NCBI GenBank assembly: GCA_004555865.1
Contig: SFJO01000018.1
Coordinates: 18,441 to 82,440, forward strand
Reading direction: 5' to 3'
DNA: 64,000 nucleotides
Source of the DNA: Oscillospiraceae bacterium
Lineage (GTDB): Bacteria; Bacillota; Clostridia; Oscillospirales; Ruminococcaceae
The translations under genes were made by a program, and so were the position numbers. Below the pieces are notes generated by a model. That model was not told the DNA's origin. It worked only from the letters and a program-made list of their open reading frames with translations, and did not search any database. Every line of letters starts with the position of its first letter. Position 1 is the first letter of the stretch. Positions 18,507-25,461 of the stretch are shown here, piece by piece.

Positions 18507-18911
18507 TTACTTATGTGCGTTCGGGTCAAACTGCTGCCAGATCACCTCAAACAGCTCCTGAATGCGAGCCTCTTGCCCCTGCAGGCACAGCCAGCCAAAC
18601 AGCGCTTCCATGCCGGTGGATGCCCGGTACTCCTCCGGCGATGCGTGCTTGGCAACGGACGCTTTGCTGGCATTTTTGCCGCGGTGCAGCACCGCCGCCT
18701 CTTCTTCCGTCAGCAGCGGCTCCAGCAAAGGCAGGGCCGCAAACTGCGCCCGGGCCGAGACATACTTAATGGCCTCGCTGTGCAGCTTGCCGGGCTGAAG
18801 CCGGGTATACTCCACCAAGTGGCGGCGCACCAGCAATTCAAACACACTGTCGCCCACAAAGGCAAGGTTCAGAGGGGATTGTTCGCGGATGTTTACCTGC
18901 TGTTTTTCCAT
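18507..18911 (-). CDS. mrnC: Mini-ribonuclease III (MrnC)
   Basis: MrnC is a Firmicutes RNase III-like enzyme without the double-stranded-RNA-binding domain; it trims 23S rRNA precursor ends. The 134-residue protein carries NLAFVGDSVFELLVRRHLV near residue 15, the RNase III-type signature with catalytic Asp, and RGKNASKASVAKHASPEEYRASTGMEALFGWLCL, which supplies the second acidic site (the Glu in TGMEALFG). GAGG lies before the ATG at 18911. It follows obgE by 44 nt, placing two ribosome-maturation factors together. Confidence 0.93.
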   Translation of the reverse strand: MEKQQVNIREQSPLNLAFVGDSVFELLVRRHLVEYTRLQPGKLHSEAIKYVSARAQFAALPLLEPLLTEEEAAVLHRGKNASKASVAKHASPEEYRASTGMEALFGWLCLQGQEARIQELFEVIWQQFDPNAHK

Positions 18912-18955
18912 TGAGAAAACCTCGCTCAGCGCACGGCCGTCAGCCGTGCCATTGA

Positions 18956-20236
18956 TCAGAACACATAGTCAAACTCAAAATCGCCGATCCGGATGGTATC
19001 GTTCTCCTGCACGCCGCGCTTGACCAGCTCATCCAGAATGCCGCTGTCACCCAGCTGCCGCTGGAAATACTGGAGGCTCTCGTAGTCCTCCACATCGCTG
19101 CCTTCCAGAATGCGCTCCAGCCAGGGGGCGTCGATCTCAAACACGCCTTCCTCCGGCTGGGTGATCTCGAAGCTGCGGGGGCCTTCCGTCTTGACGGGGG
19201 CCACATAGTTCGCCTCGTACACCTGCACCGGCGGCAGCTGCTGCAGCCGGTCGTACACCAGGCCGGGCAGGCCCTTCAGGCCCATCTTGGTCGCCGCGGA
19301 AATGGGCAGGAAGGTCAGCCCCTTTGCTTCCACATACTGCTTGAAGGCTTCCACCTGTTCCGGCGTGGCAATGTCGCATTTGTTGCCCAGAACGATCTGG
19401 GGGCGGGTTGCCAGCTGTGCGCTGAAATTGACCAGCTCTTCGTTGATCTTTTCAAAATCATCAATCGGGTCACGGCCTTCGCAGCCGGAAACGTCCACCA
19501 CATGCAGCAGCAGGCGGCAGCGCTCCACATGGCGCAGGAAATCATGTCCCAGGCCGATGCCCTCGCTGGCACCCTCGATCAGGCCGGGAATGTCCGCCGC
19601 CACAAAGCTGGCTTCCGGGCCGACCTGCACCACGCCCAGCACTGGCGTCAGGGTCGTGAAATGATAGTTTGCGATCTTGGGTTTTGCCGCGCTGATGACC
19701 GAAATCAGGGTCGATTTGCCCACATTCGGGAAGCCGATCAGGCCCACATCCGCAATCAGTTTCAGCTCCAGCTGAAGTTCAAACTCTTCCCCGGGGAAGC
19801 CCGGCTTCGCAAATTTTGGAATCTGCCGGGTTGGCGATGCAAAGTGAACGTTGCCCCAGCCGCCGCGGCCGCCCTTGGCCACCACAACCGGCTTATCCCC
19901 GGAAATATCCGCCATCAGCTGGCCGCTTTTGGCCTCTTTTACAAGGGTGCCACGGGGCACACGAATAATCAGATCTTCACCGTTTTTGCCGGTGCAGCGT
20001 TTGCCGCCGCCGTTTGCGCCGGGCTCCGCCGTATACTTGCGCTTATACTTAAAGTCCATCAGGGTGGACAGGTTGTCGTCCGCCAGGAACAGCACATCGC
20101 CGCCCTTGCCGCCGTCACCGCCATCCGGGCCGCCGGCGGCCACAAACTTCTCACGATGGAAGCTCACGGCCCCATCGCCGCCCTTGCCTGCCTTGATGAA
20201 AATCTTTGCTACATCAACAAAGCTGCCGTTTCCCAT
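18956..20236 (-). CDS. obgE: Obg-family GTPase ObgE/CgtA
   Basis: A 426-residue Obg protein contributes to late 50S ribosome assembly and stress signalling. It has a glycine-rich Obg fold (FIKAGKGGDGAVSF, GGPDGGDGGKGGDV), the GTPase domain with GFPNVGKSTL near residue 170, DIPGLIEGA and NKCD, and a C-terminal OCT domain (about the last 80 residues, with FEIDAPWLERI). Two ATGs are possible; 20236 has GGAGG at about 8 nt, 20242 would be too close. It lies downstream of rplU-rpmA, the usual Firmicutes neighbourhood, but a terminator stands between rpmA and obgE. Confidence 0.97.
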   Translation of the reverse strand: MGNGSFVDVAKIFIKAGKGGDGAVSFHREKFVAAGGPDGGDGGKGGDVLFLADDNLSTLMDFKYKRKYTAEPGANGGGKRCTGKNGEDLIIRVPRGTLVKEAKSGQLMADISGDKPVVVAKGGRGGWGNVHFASPTRQIPKFAKPGFPGEEFELQLELKLIADVGLIGFPNVGKSTLISVISAAKPKIANYHFTTLTPVLGVVQVGPEASFVAADIPGLIEGASEGIGLGHDFLRHVERCRLLLHVVDVSGCEGRDPIDDFEKINEELVNFSAQLATRPQIVLGNKCDIATPEQVEAFKQYVEAKGLTFLPISAATKMGLKGLPGLVYDRLQQLPPVQVYEANYVAPVKTEGPRSFEITQPEEGVFEIDAPWLERILEGSDVEDYESLQYFQRQLGDSGILDELVKRGVQENDTIRIGDFEFDYVF

Positions 20237-20327
20237 GGTCATTCCCTCCTTTTGAGGCACCGCCCGCCGCACTGCAGGGCGGTTCTATTTTATTCGGCCA
20301 CACAATCAATTTCTGCGGCTTTGACAA

Positions 20328-20355
20328 GAAAAGGCCGAGCCACTGGGGCCCGGCC
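20328..20355 (-). terminator. Intrinsic terminator after rpmA
   Basis: On the minus strand GGCCGGGCC (20355-20347) pairs with GGCTCGGCC (20341-20333), one wobble, followed by TTTTCTTG. It would end or limit the rplU-rpmA transcript before obgE. Confidence 0.7.
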
Positions 20356-20371
20356 TCTCGATGCAATACAA

Positions 20372-20623
20372 TTACTGCTTGATGCTGACCTTCTTGCGGT
20401 CACGGCCCATGCGCTCAAAGCTCACGCGGCCATCCACCAGAGCAAACAGGGTATCGTCGCTGCCGATGCCCACGTTCTCACCGGGATGGATATGGGTGCC
20501 GCGCTGACGCACCAGGATGTTGCCGGCCAGAACGAACTGACCATCGGCGCGCTTGACGCCCAGACGCTTAGACTCGGAGTCGCGGCCGTTTTTGGTAGAA
20601 CCTACGCCTTTTTTATGTGCCAT
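20372..20623 (-). CDS. rpmA: 50S ribosomal protein L27 (no N-terminal extension)
   Basis: The 83-residue L27 begins directly MAHKKGVGSTKNGRDS. Most Firmicutes L27 proteins carry a short N-terminal extension ending in a LQFFA-type site that the cysteine protease Prp removes, with prp between rplU and rpmA. Here GGAGG is 8 nt before this ATG, no LQFFA-like codons occur upstream, and only 26 nt separate the gene from rplU. The mature N-terminus is therefore made directly apart from Met removal. The rest is canonical L27. Confidence 0.97.
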   Translation of the reverse strand: MAHKKGVGSTKNGRDSESKRLGVKRADGQFVLAGNILVRQRGTHIHPGENVGIGSDDTLFALVDGRVSFERMGRDRKKVSIKQ

Positions 20624-20649
20624 TGTGTTGTACCTCCGTTTCTAATTGT

Positions 20650-20961
20650 TCAAGCGTTGATCGCGGTGATTTCCACCTTGGTGTAGGGCTGACGATGGCC
20701 CATGCGGCGGGCGCTGCCCTTCTTGGGACGATAGGTGATGATGTTCAGCTTCTTGCCCTTGCCGTTCTTCACGACCTTGGCAGCCACGCTGGCACCCTCA
20801 ACGCTGGGAGCGCCGAACTTCACAGCGCCCTCTTCGCCCACGGCCAGAACGGTGTCGAACTTCACTTCGGCGCCTTCCTCGGCCTCCAGCTTCTCCACGA
20901 ACAGCACATCGCCCTGCTGGACCTTGTACTGCTTGCCACCGGTAACGATAATCGCGTACAT
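20650..20961 (-). CDS. rplU: 50S ribosomal protein L21
   Basis: The 103-residue L21 starts MYAIIVTGGKQYKVQQGD and ends in a basic tail (YRPKKGSARRMGHRQPYTKVEI). It binds 23S rRNA in the large subunit. The true start is the ATG at 20961; six extra in-frame codons upstream belong to the leader. It is preceded by a strong promoter and a structured leader of about 90 nt, and followed by rpmA without prp. Confidence 0.97.
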   Translation of the reverse strand: MYAIIVTGGKQYKVQQGDVLFVEKLEAEEGAEVKFDTVLAVGEEGAVKFGAPSVEGASVAAKVVKNGKGKKLNIITYRPKKGSARRMGHRQPYTKVEITAINA

Positions 20962-21050
20962 AGTTTTTCTCTCTTTCAATCAGACTCGCTGGTCGTAAGG
21001 CGGGCGGCAACGCAGCCGTCACTTCAGCAGCCCACACCATGCGGCTTTAA
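20962..21050 (-). promoter_or_regulatory. Probable L21-type ribosomal-protein leader
   Basis: The roughly 90-nt transcript segment between the promoter and the rplU ATG contains GGGCTGCTGAAGTGACGG and GACCAGCGAGTCTGA, blocks that resemble the conserved parts of the Firmicutes L21 leader RNA, plus a short CGGC/GCCG hairpin. Such leaders let L21 regulate its own operon. The match is by recollection of the motif, not a covariance search. Confidence 0.55.
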
Positions 21051-21051
21051 T

Positions 21052-21080
21052 ACTATACCATATACATTTGCCATTTGCAA
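21052..21080 (-). promoter_or_regulatory. Promoter of rplU-rpmA
   Basis: Minus strand: -35 TTGCAA (21080-21075), 17-nt spacer, -10 TATAGT (21057-21052) with an extended TGG just upstream. It starts transcription about 90 nt before rplU. Confidence 0.8.
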
Positions 21081-21331
21081 GGTTTTTTTCTTGTTTGCAG
21101 GAACTTTTTTCGTTTTTTTTGGCGGGCAAGGCCGCTTTGCACCCGCACACCTCATCCGATCAGGTGAATAAATCCGGCTCATCCTGCAAATGCTAGGTTC
21201 TGCCTGAGCGCAGGTGCTTCTGATTTTCCGTAAACCTTCTGATCCGAATGTTCCAATGGAGCATTTCTTCGTGCCGGAAGTGCCTGCCAATTTCTCGCAA
21301 ATGCACACAAATACGCAAAGGAGATCGACCT

Positions 21332-21622
21332 ATGAACGGCTATACCGATCATTACGGAAACCACACCGACAGCACCGATGGCCTTTTCTGGCCGCAGCCC
21401 CACAGTGAGCAGCAAGCCAAGCCCGCCCCGGAAGGGCCCACCGCAGGCCAACCCTCTCGCCCTGCAAATGATCAAACGCCCCCTTCTCACATTGTGCTGA
21501 ATGAATCCGCATATTTTCCAGCCCTTTACAAAAACGCACAGGGCTGTCTGTTTCGTGAGAATCTGAAAAACTTCCACAAGCACGGCGCGGAATCTCCCCG
21601 TTCAGGAGAACCTCTCACGTAA
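21332..21622 (+). CDS. Hypothetical 96-residue polar protein
   Basis: This plus-strand frame starts at ATG 21332 with AAAGGAG 8 nt upstream and ends in TAA at 21622; a terminator with a good T tract follows at 21663-21718. The first 50 residues are low-complexity and polar (MNGYTDHYGNHTDSTDG, then Pro/Gln/Glu-rich); the C-terminal 40 (SHIVLNESAYFPALYKNAQG) look more ordered and basic. No family is recognised and no transmembrane segment is present. It stands alone between minus-strand genes. Ribosome site and terminator argue that it is real, but there is no homology support. Confidence 0.45.
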   Translation: MNGYTDHYGNHTDSTDGLFWPQPHSEQQAKPAPEGPTAGQPSRPANDQTPPSHIVLNESAYFPALYKNAQGCLFRENLKNFHKHGAESPRSGEPLT

Positions 21623-21662
21623 TACGGCCAGCATATGGCTGCCCGCCGCTTGACACGCACCA

Positions 21663-21718
21663 GGCGGGCATCGGGCCTTCTTCCATTGGCATGCGCCCTT
21701 TGCCCGCCTTTGTTTTTT
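21663..21718 (+). terminator. Terminator downstream of the 96-residue hypothetical gene
   Basis: GGCGGGCA (21663-21670) pairs with TGCCCGCC (21701-21708), with GGGC and GCCC pairing inside the loop, followed by TTTGTTTTTT on the plus strand. The T tract orients it for plus-strand transcription. Confidence 0.75.
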
Positions 21719-21802
21719 GCAGGCTTCATCACCACCAGATCGGCCTGGGCAGTGTTATTTTCCAAACAACTCCTCGCCGCTTCCTATTAAAGAGCAGCCC
21801 AC

Positions 21803-23125
21803 TTAAAAATATTCCACACCGCTCTGTGTAACCCGGGCGTAGATCAGCTTCAATTGCTCCGGCTTCTCGTCTCCGAACGAAAAGCCCTGCAGGAACGTCT
21901 CTTCCGCAGCGGCAAACCGTGCGGGGTCGTTCGTATAAAAGGTGGCAAGGCGCTCGCCCCGGCGCACCGCTGCCCCTTGCTTTTTGTACATTCGAATTCC
22001 GGCCGCATAATCAATCGAATCCTCTTTTTTAAGCCGCCCTGCCCCCAGCAGCATACTGGCAATGCCAATTTTCTCCGCATCCGTTTTGCAGATGAAGCCA
22101 TCACTGGGGCTGCACACATCGTATTGATACTGTGCCGGTGCAAAGCAGCGCGGGTCATCCAGCACGCGCACGTCGCCGCTCTGGGCGTGGAACATCTCCT
22201 TGCACAGCCGGAACGCCGACCCATCTGCCAACACGCGTTTTACCATGGCAAGGCACTCCGCTTCGCCGCCTTTTCCGGCCAGCATCAGCATATTGGTCGC
22301 CAATTGGCAGCACACCTGCGTCAGGTCCTCCGGGCCGCAGCCTTTCAGCACCTCCATGCTCTCGGCCACCTCCAGGCTGTTGCCGATGCAGCTGCCCAGC
22401 GGGGTGTCCATATCCGTGATCAGGGCCGCCACTTTGCGGCCGTTCCGGCAGCCGATCTCCACCATCAACCGGGCCAGCTCTACGGCGCGAGGCACTGTTT
22501 TCATGAATGCACCGGTTCCCACCGTCACATCCAGCAAAATGCAGTCGCTTCCGGAGGCCAGTTTTTTGCTCATGATGCTGGAAGCAATCAGCGGAATGCT
22601 CTCCACGGTGGCCGTCACGTCCCGCAGCGCGTACATTTTCCGGTCAGCAGGGGCCATTTCGCTGCTCTGTCCCACCACGGCAATTCCCAGCCGATTGACC
22701 TGATCAAAAAATTCCTGCTCACTCAGGGCAATCCGGGTGCCCGGCACCGCTTCCATTTTATCCACGGTGCCGCCGGTGTGGCCAAGCCCGCGGCCGCTCA
22801 TTTTGGCAACCTTTACACCGCAGGCCGCCGCCACCGGTGCCACAACCAGCGTGGTTTTATCCCCCACGCCGCCGGTGGAGTGCTTGTCCACCTTCACGCC
22901 CTGAATGGAAGAAAGGTCGGCCATCTTGCCGGAGTGCGCCATCAAATCGGTAAGCTGGGCCGTTTCCTCCCCAGTCATACCTTTTAAATAAATTGCCATC
23001 AGCAGCGCACTCATCTGGTAATCCGGCACCTGCCCGCTTACAAATCCGTTCACGGCAAATGCCAGTTCTTCCCTGCTCAGCGTTCCGCCATCCCGTTTTT
23101 TTGCGATCACATCATACATTCGCAT
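21803..23125 (-). CDS. pdp: Pyrimidine-nucleoside (thymidine/uridine) phosphorylase
   Basis: The enzyme cleaves uridine, thymidine or deoxyuridine with phosphate to the base and (deoxy)ribose-1-phosphate. The 440-residue protein shows the family signature near residues 80-120: VDKHSTGGVGDKTTLVVAP and SGRGLGHTGGTVDK, then YALRDVTATV and the C-terminal domain with GGRLKKED-like sequence. The start is ATG 23125 after a GGGG run. It is the last gene of deoD-cdd-pdp and accepts the deaminated nucleosides that Cdd makes. Confidence 0.93.
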   Translation of the reverse strand: MRMYDVIAKKRDGGTLSREELAFAVNGFVSGQVPDYQMSALLMAIYLKGMTGEETAQLTDLMAHSGKMADLSSIQGVKVDKHSTGGVGDKTTLVVAPVAAACGVKVAKMSGRGLGHTGGTVDKMEAVPGTRIALSEQEFFDQVNRLGIAVVGQSSEMAPADRKMYALRDVTATVESIPLIASSIMSKKLASGSDCILLDVTVGTGAFMKTVPRAVELARLMVEIGCRNGRKVAALITDMDTPLGSCIGNSLEVAESMEVLKGCGPEDLTQVCCQLATNMLMLAGKGGEAECLAMVKRVLADGSAFRLCKEMFHAQSGDVRVLDDPRCFAPAQYQYDVCSPSDGFICKTDAEKIGIASMLLGAGRLKKEDSIDYAAGIRMYKKQGAAVRRGERLATFYTNDPARFAAAEETFLQGFSFGDEKPEQLKLIYARVTQSGVEYF

Positions 23126-23150
23126 GGCAGTATCCCCCGCAATTGCATGG

Positions 23151-23561
23151 TTATTGAATATTTTTCGGTCCGAAGCCCAAAGGCAGCAGCTCTCCAAGGG
23201 TGATGATCTGATACTCCTCTTCACTCTTTGCCAAAATCAACGGCATATCTTTCTCGCAGAATTCATTCAGTGCCTGACGGCAGACCCCGCAGGGGGAAGT
23301 AACCAAACGATTCTTCTCTCCTTCCAGGCTTCCCACAATGGCAATGGCCTGAAAGCAGCGCACACCTTCGCTCACCGCTTTGAACAAGGCCGTCCGCTCT
23401 GCGCAGATGGTGGGGGTAAACGCAGCATTTTCAATATTGCAGCCGGTAAAAATCCGGCCATCCTCCGCCAGAAGCGCCGCCCCCACTTTAAAATGGGAAT
23501 ACGGTGCGTAGGCCCGCTCGCGTGCTTCAAATGCAGCGCGGATCAATTTGTTTGTGTCCAT
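23151..23561 (-). CDS. cdd: Cytidine deaminase
   Basis: Cdd deaminates cytidine and deoxycytidine to uridine and deoxyuridine. The 136-residue protein has CAERTA (zinc ligand Cys and catalytic Glu) near residue 52 and PCGVCRQAL (two zinc ligands) near residue 87, plus GCNIENAAFTPT. This is the homotetrameric Cys3-zinc type. It starts three nt after deoD ends and is 25 nt from pdp, so the three salvage genes form one operon. Confidence 0.95.
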   Translation of the reverse strand: MDTNKLIRAAFEARERAYAPYSHFKVGAALLAEDGRIFTGCNIENAAFTPTICAERTALFKAVSEGVRCFQAIAIVGSLEGEKNRLVTSPCGVCRQALNEFCEKDMPLILAKSEEEYQIITLGELLPLGFGPKNIQ

Positions 23562-23564
23562 CGC

Positions 23565-24284
23565 TCAGCACTCCGCATTCAATGCAATCTTCATCATATT
23601 GGTAAAGCTGGTCTGCCGCTGCTCCGGCGTGGTGATCTCCGGGCTGACAAAGCTGTCGGAAATCGTCAGCAGGCAGGACGCATTTTTGTGCAGCACCCGG
23701 GCATTGTGGAAGAGGGCGAAGCTCTCCATCTCCACGGCAAGGCATCCCTTTTCATCCCGCAGCCGTTCCCAGTAGGCCGGCCGGCTTCCGTCCGTTTCCC
23801 GGTAAAACACATCGCTGGAATGAACCGTCCCTTCGGTCAGCGGAATCCCCAGCTTTTCCGCGCTGGCCCGCAGGGCATCGTTCAGCTTCTCGCTGGGCGG
23901 GATCGTATCTCCCGAAAAGCCGTTCTGTGTCCGGGCATAACTGCTCTCCGAATAGGCCGCTGTAACCAGCACCACATCAAACAGCTTTGCCTTTTCGGTG
24001 TAGCTTCCGGCCGAACCGATACGGATGATGTTCTCAACCCCGTATTGGCTGTACAGTTCATACGAATAGATTCCGATTGAAGGCATTCCCATGCCGCTGC
24101 CCATCACGGTAAGCGGACGGCCGTGATAGGTTCCCGTGTAGGCGTACATTCCCCGCACGTCGTTCACCAGCTCTGCCTGTTCCAGAAAGGTTTCTGCGAT
24201 AAATTTTGCCCGCAGCGGGTCGCCCGGCATCAAGACCGTTTTGGCAATCTGCCCCTTTTCTGCGTGGTTGTGCGGTGTACCCAT
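23565..24284 (-). CDS. deoD: Purine-nucleoside phosphorylase, DeoD type
   Basis: DeoD cleaves purine (deoxy)nucleosides to base and sugar-1-phosphate. The 239-residue protein has VLMPGDPLRAKFIAE, GMGMPSIGIYSYEL, RIGSAG near residue 85, and CLAVEMESFALF with the nucleoside-binding Met-Glu. The hexameric DeoD class fits both length and motifs. The start at 24284 has a GGGGG tract. It leads the deoD-cdd-pdp operon from a promoter near 24394-24422. Confidence 0.94.
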   Translation of the reverse strand: MGTPHNHAEKGQIAKTVLMPGDPLRAKFIAETFLEQAELVNDVRGMYAYTGTYHGRPLTVMGSGMGMPSIGIYSYELYSQYGVENIIRIGSAGSYTEKAKLFDVVLVTAAYSESSYARTQNGFSGDTIPPSEKLNDALRASAEKLGIPLTEGTVHSSDVFYRETDGSRPAYWERLRDEKGCLAVEMESFALFHNARVLHKNASCLLTISDSFVSPEITTPEQRQTSFTNMMKIALNAEC

Positions 24285-24393
24285 AAATCATTTCCCCCTT
24301 CTGTTTTATCCATCCGTTTTCGGGTTTGCTTTTGTTTCGTTCCTGCTGTGCCTTTTCCGCTCTGTCGGCGTATTGCACAGTTTCTGTATCTTT

Positions 24394-24422
24394 ATCATAC
24401 AAAATCATCACAGAAAATACAA
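24394..24422 (-). promoter_or_regulatory. Probable promoter of deoD-cdd-pdp
   Basis: Minus strand: -35 TTGTAT (24422-24417), 17 nt, -10 TATGAT (24399-24394), with about 110 nt of leader to deoD. The -35 matches only its first three bases, so the call is moderate. I saw nothing else in the roughly 235-nt gap up to the phosphatase gene. Confidence 0.5.
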
Positions 24423-24520
24423 ACCCCGGTGCAGCAATTTTGTCCCGTTTTGCTTTTCTGTGACAACGTCTCGATCCGTAATTCTATTTTACCGTCCTTT
24501 GAAGGAGCAGCCGCGCGCCT

Positions 24521-25321
24521 TCACTGCTGTTCCGTCGTATACCGCAGCCGCAGCTCTTCCAGCTTACCTGCATCAATGCCGTATTCCCCGTTCAGATACG
24601 CCTCAAAGGTGGGGTATTCCTGCTCAATGGCTGCAAACGCCGTCTCCAGATACTCACGCTTCACCCCCATCAGGTCATCAATCACCTGTTCCATGCGCGG
24701 GTCGCGGCGGATTGCGGCAGCATAGCGGGCCTTCACGCGGGTCACGGCATCCCCGCGGCAATTGTTGCTGTGCAGGTAATCCGCCATCACATCGTCCCGG
24801 CTCACGCCCAGCATGGTCAGAATCAAGGCCGCGGCCACACCGGTGCGGTCCTTTCCGGCGGTGCAGTGGAACAGCAGCGGCGTCTCCCCTTCGCAAATGG
24901 CCCGGAACATTGCACGATAGGCCGGATTGTTCAGCGGCAGTTCCCGGTAAAACAGGTTCATATCCGGAATCGCCTTTGCCGCCTCTTCCACGGAGCCGTT
25001 CAGCATGGAGTCCAGATCGAAGTTCACCTCACCGCCGCCAATGGCCACCAGGGCCGAGCAGGGGCAGTACCGCACCCCCTCGAACGCAGGGTCCGGCATC
25101 TGATCCCGCTCCTGCTCCGAGCGGAAATCGAACACCGCGCGAATGCCCAGCTGTGCAAACCGCGCCTTGTCCTCCGGGTTTTGAATCAGGGCCAGGGCGC
25201 CCGTACGGTAAAAGCACCCATCGCGGACGACCCGGCCCCTCCAGGCCGGATAGCCGCCCAACTGGCGGAAATTGTTTGCAAGTACAAAGGGAAGCGGCGT
25301 ACCCGGGGTCTGTTTCTCCAT
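24521..25321 (-). CDS. Tyrosine-protein phosphatase (Y_phosphatase3 type)
   Basis: A 266-residue protein has the cysteine phosphatase loop HCTAGKDRTG near residue 150 (HC-x5-R), and an N-terminal NFRQLGGYPAWRGRVVRDGCFYRTGAL block, the hallmark of the Y_phosphatase3 (IphP/LipA-like) family. These enzymes dephosphorylate phosphotyrosine or, in some members, phosphoinositides or other small phosphates. No signal peptide is seen, so it should be cytoplasmic. It stands alone between fbp and the salvage operon; the substrate is unknown. Confidence 0.85.
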   Translation of the reverse strand: MEKQTPGTPLPFVLANNFRQLGGYPAWRGRVVRDGCFYRTGALALIQNPEDKARFAQLGIRAVFDFRSEQERDQMPDPAFEGVRYCPCSALVAIGGGEVNFDLDSMLNGSVEEAAKAIPDMNLFYRELPLNNPAYRAMFRAICEGETPLLFHCTAGKDRTGVAAALILTMLGVSRDDVMADYLHSNNCRGDAVTRVKARYAAAIRRDPRMEQVIDDLMGVKREYLETAFAAIEQEYPTFEAYLNGEYGIDAGKLEELRLRYTTEQQ

Positions 25322-25461
25322 AAATCGTCTTTATCCTTTCATAACAAAGGCAATGCGGGGCAGGCGCCTTCTGTCAGAACGCCCGCCCTGCACTCATCCA
25401 TTTTCTCATTCCAATTCCAACAAGGCTTTTGTGCCCTCGCGGCTCCCGCAGGGAAAAGCTG

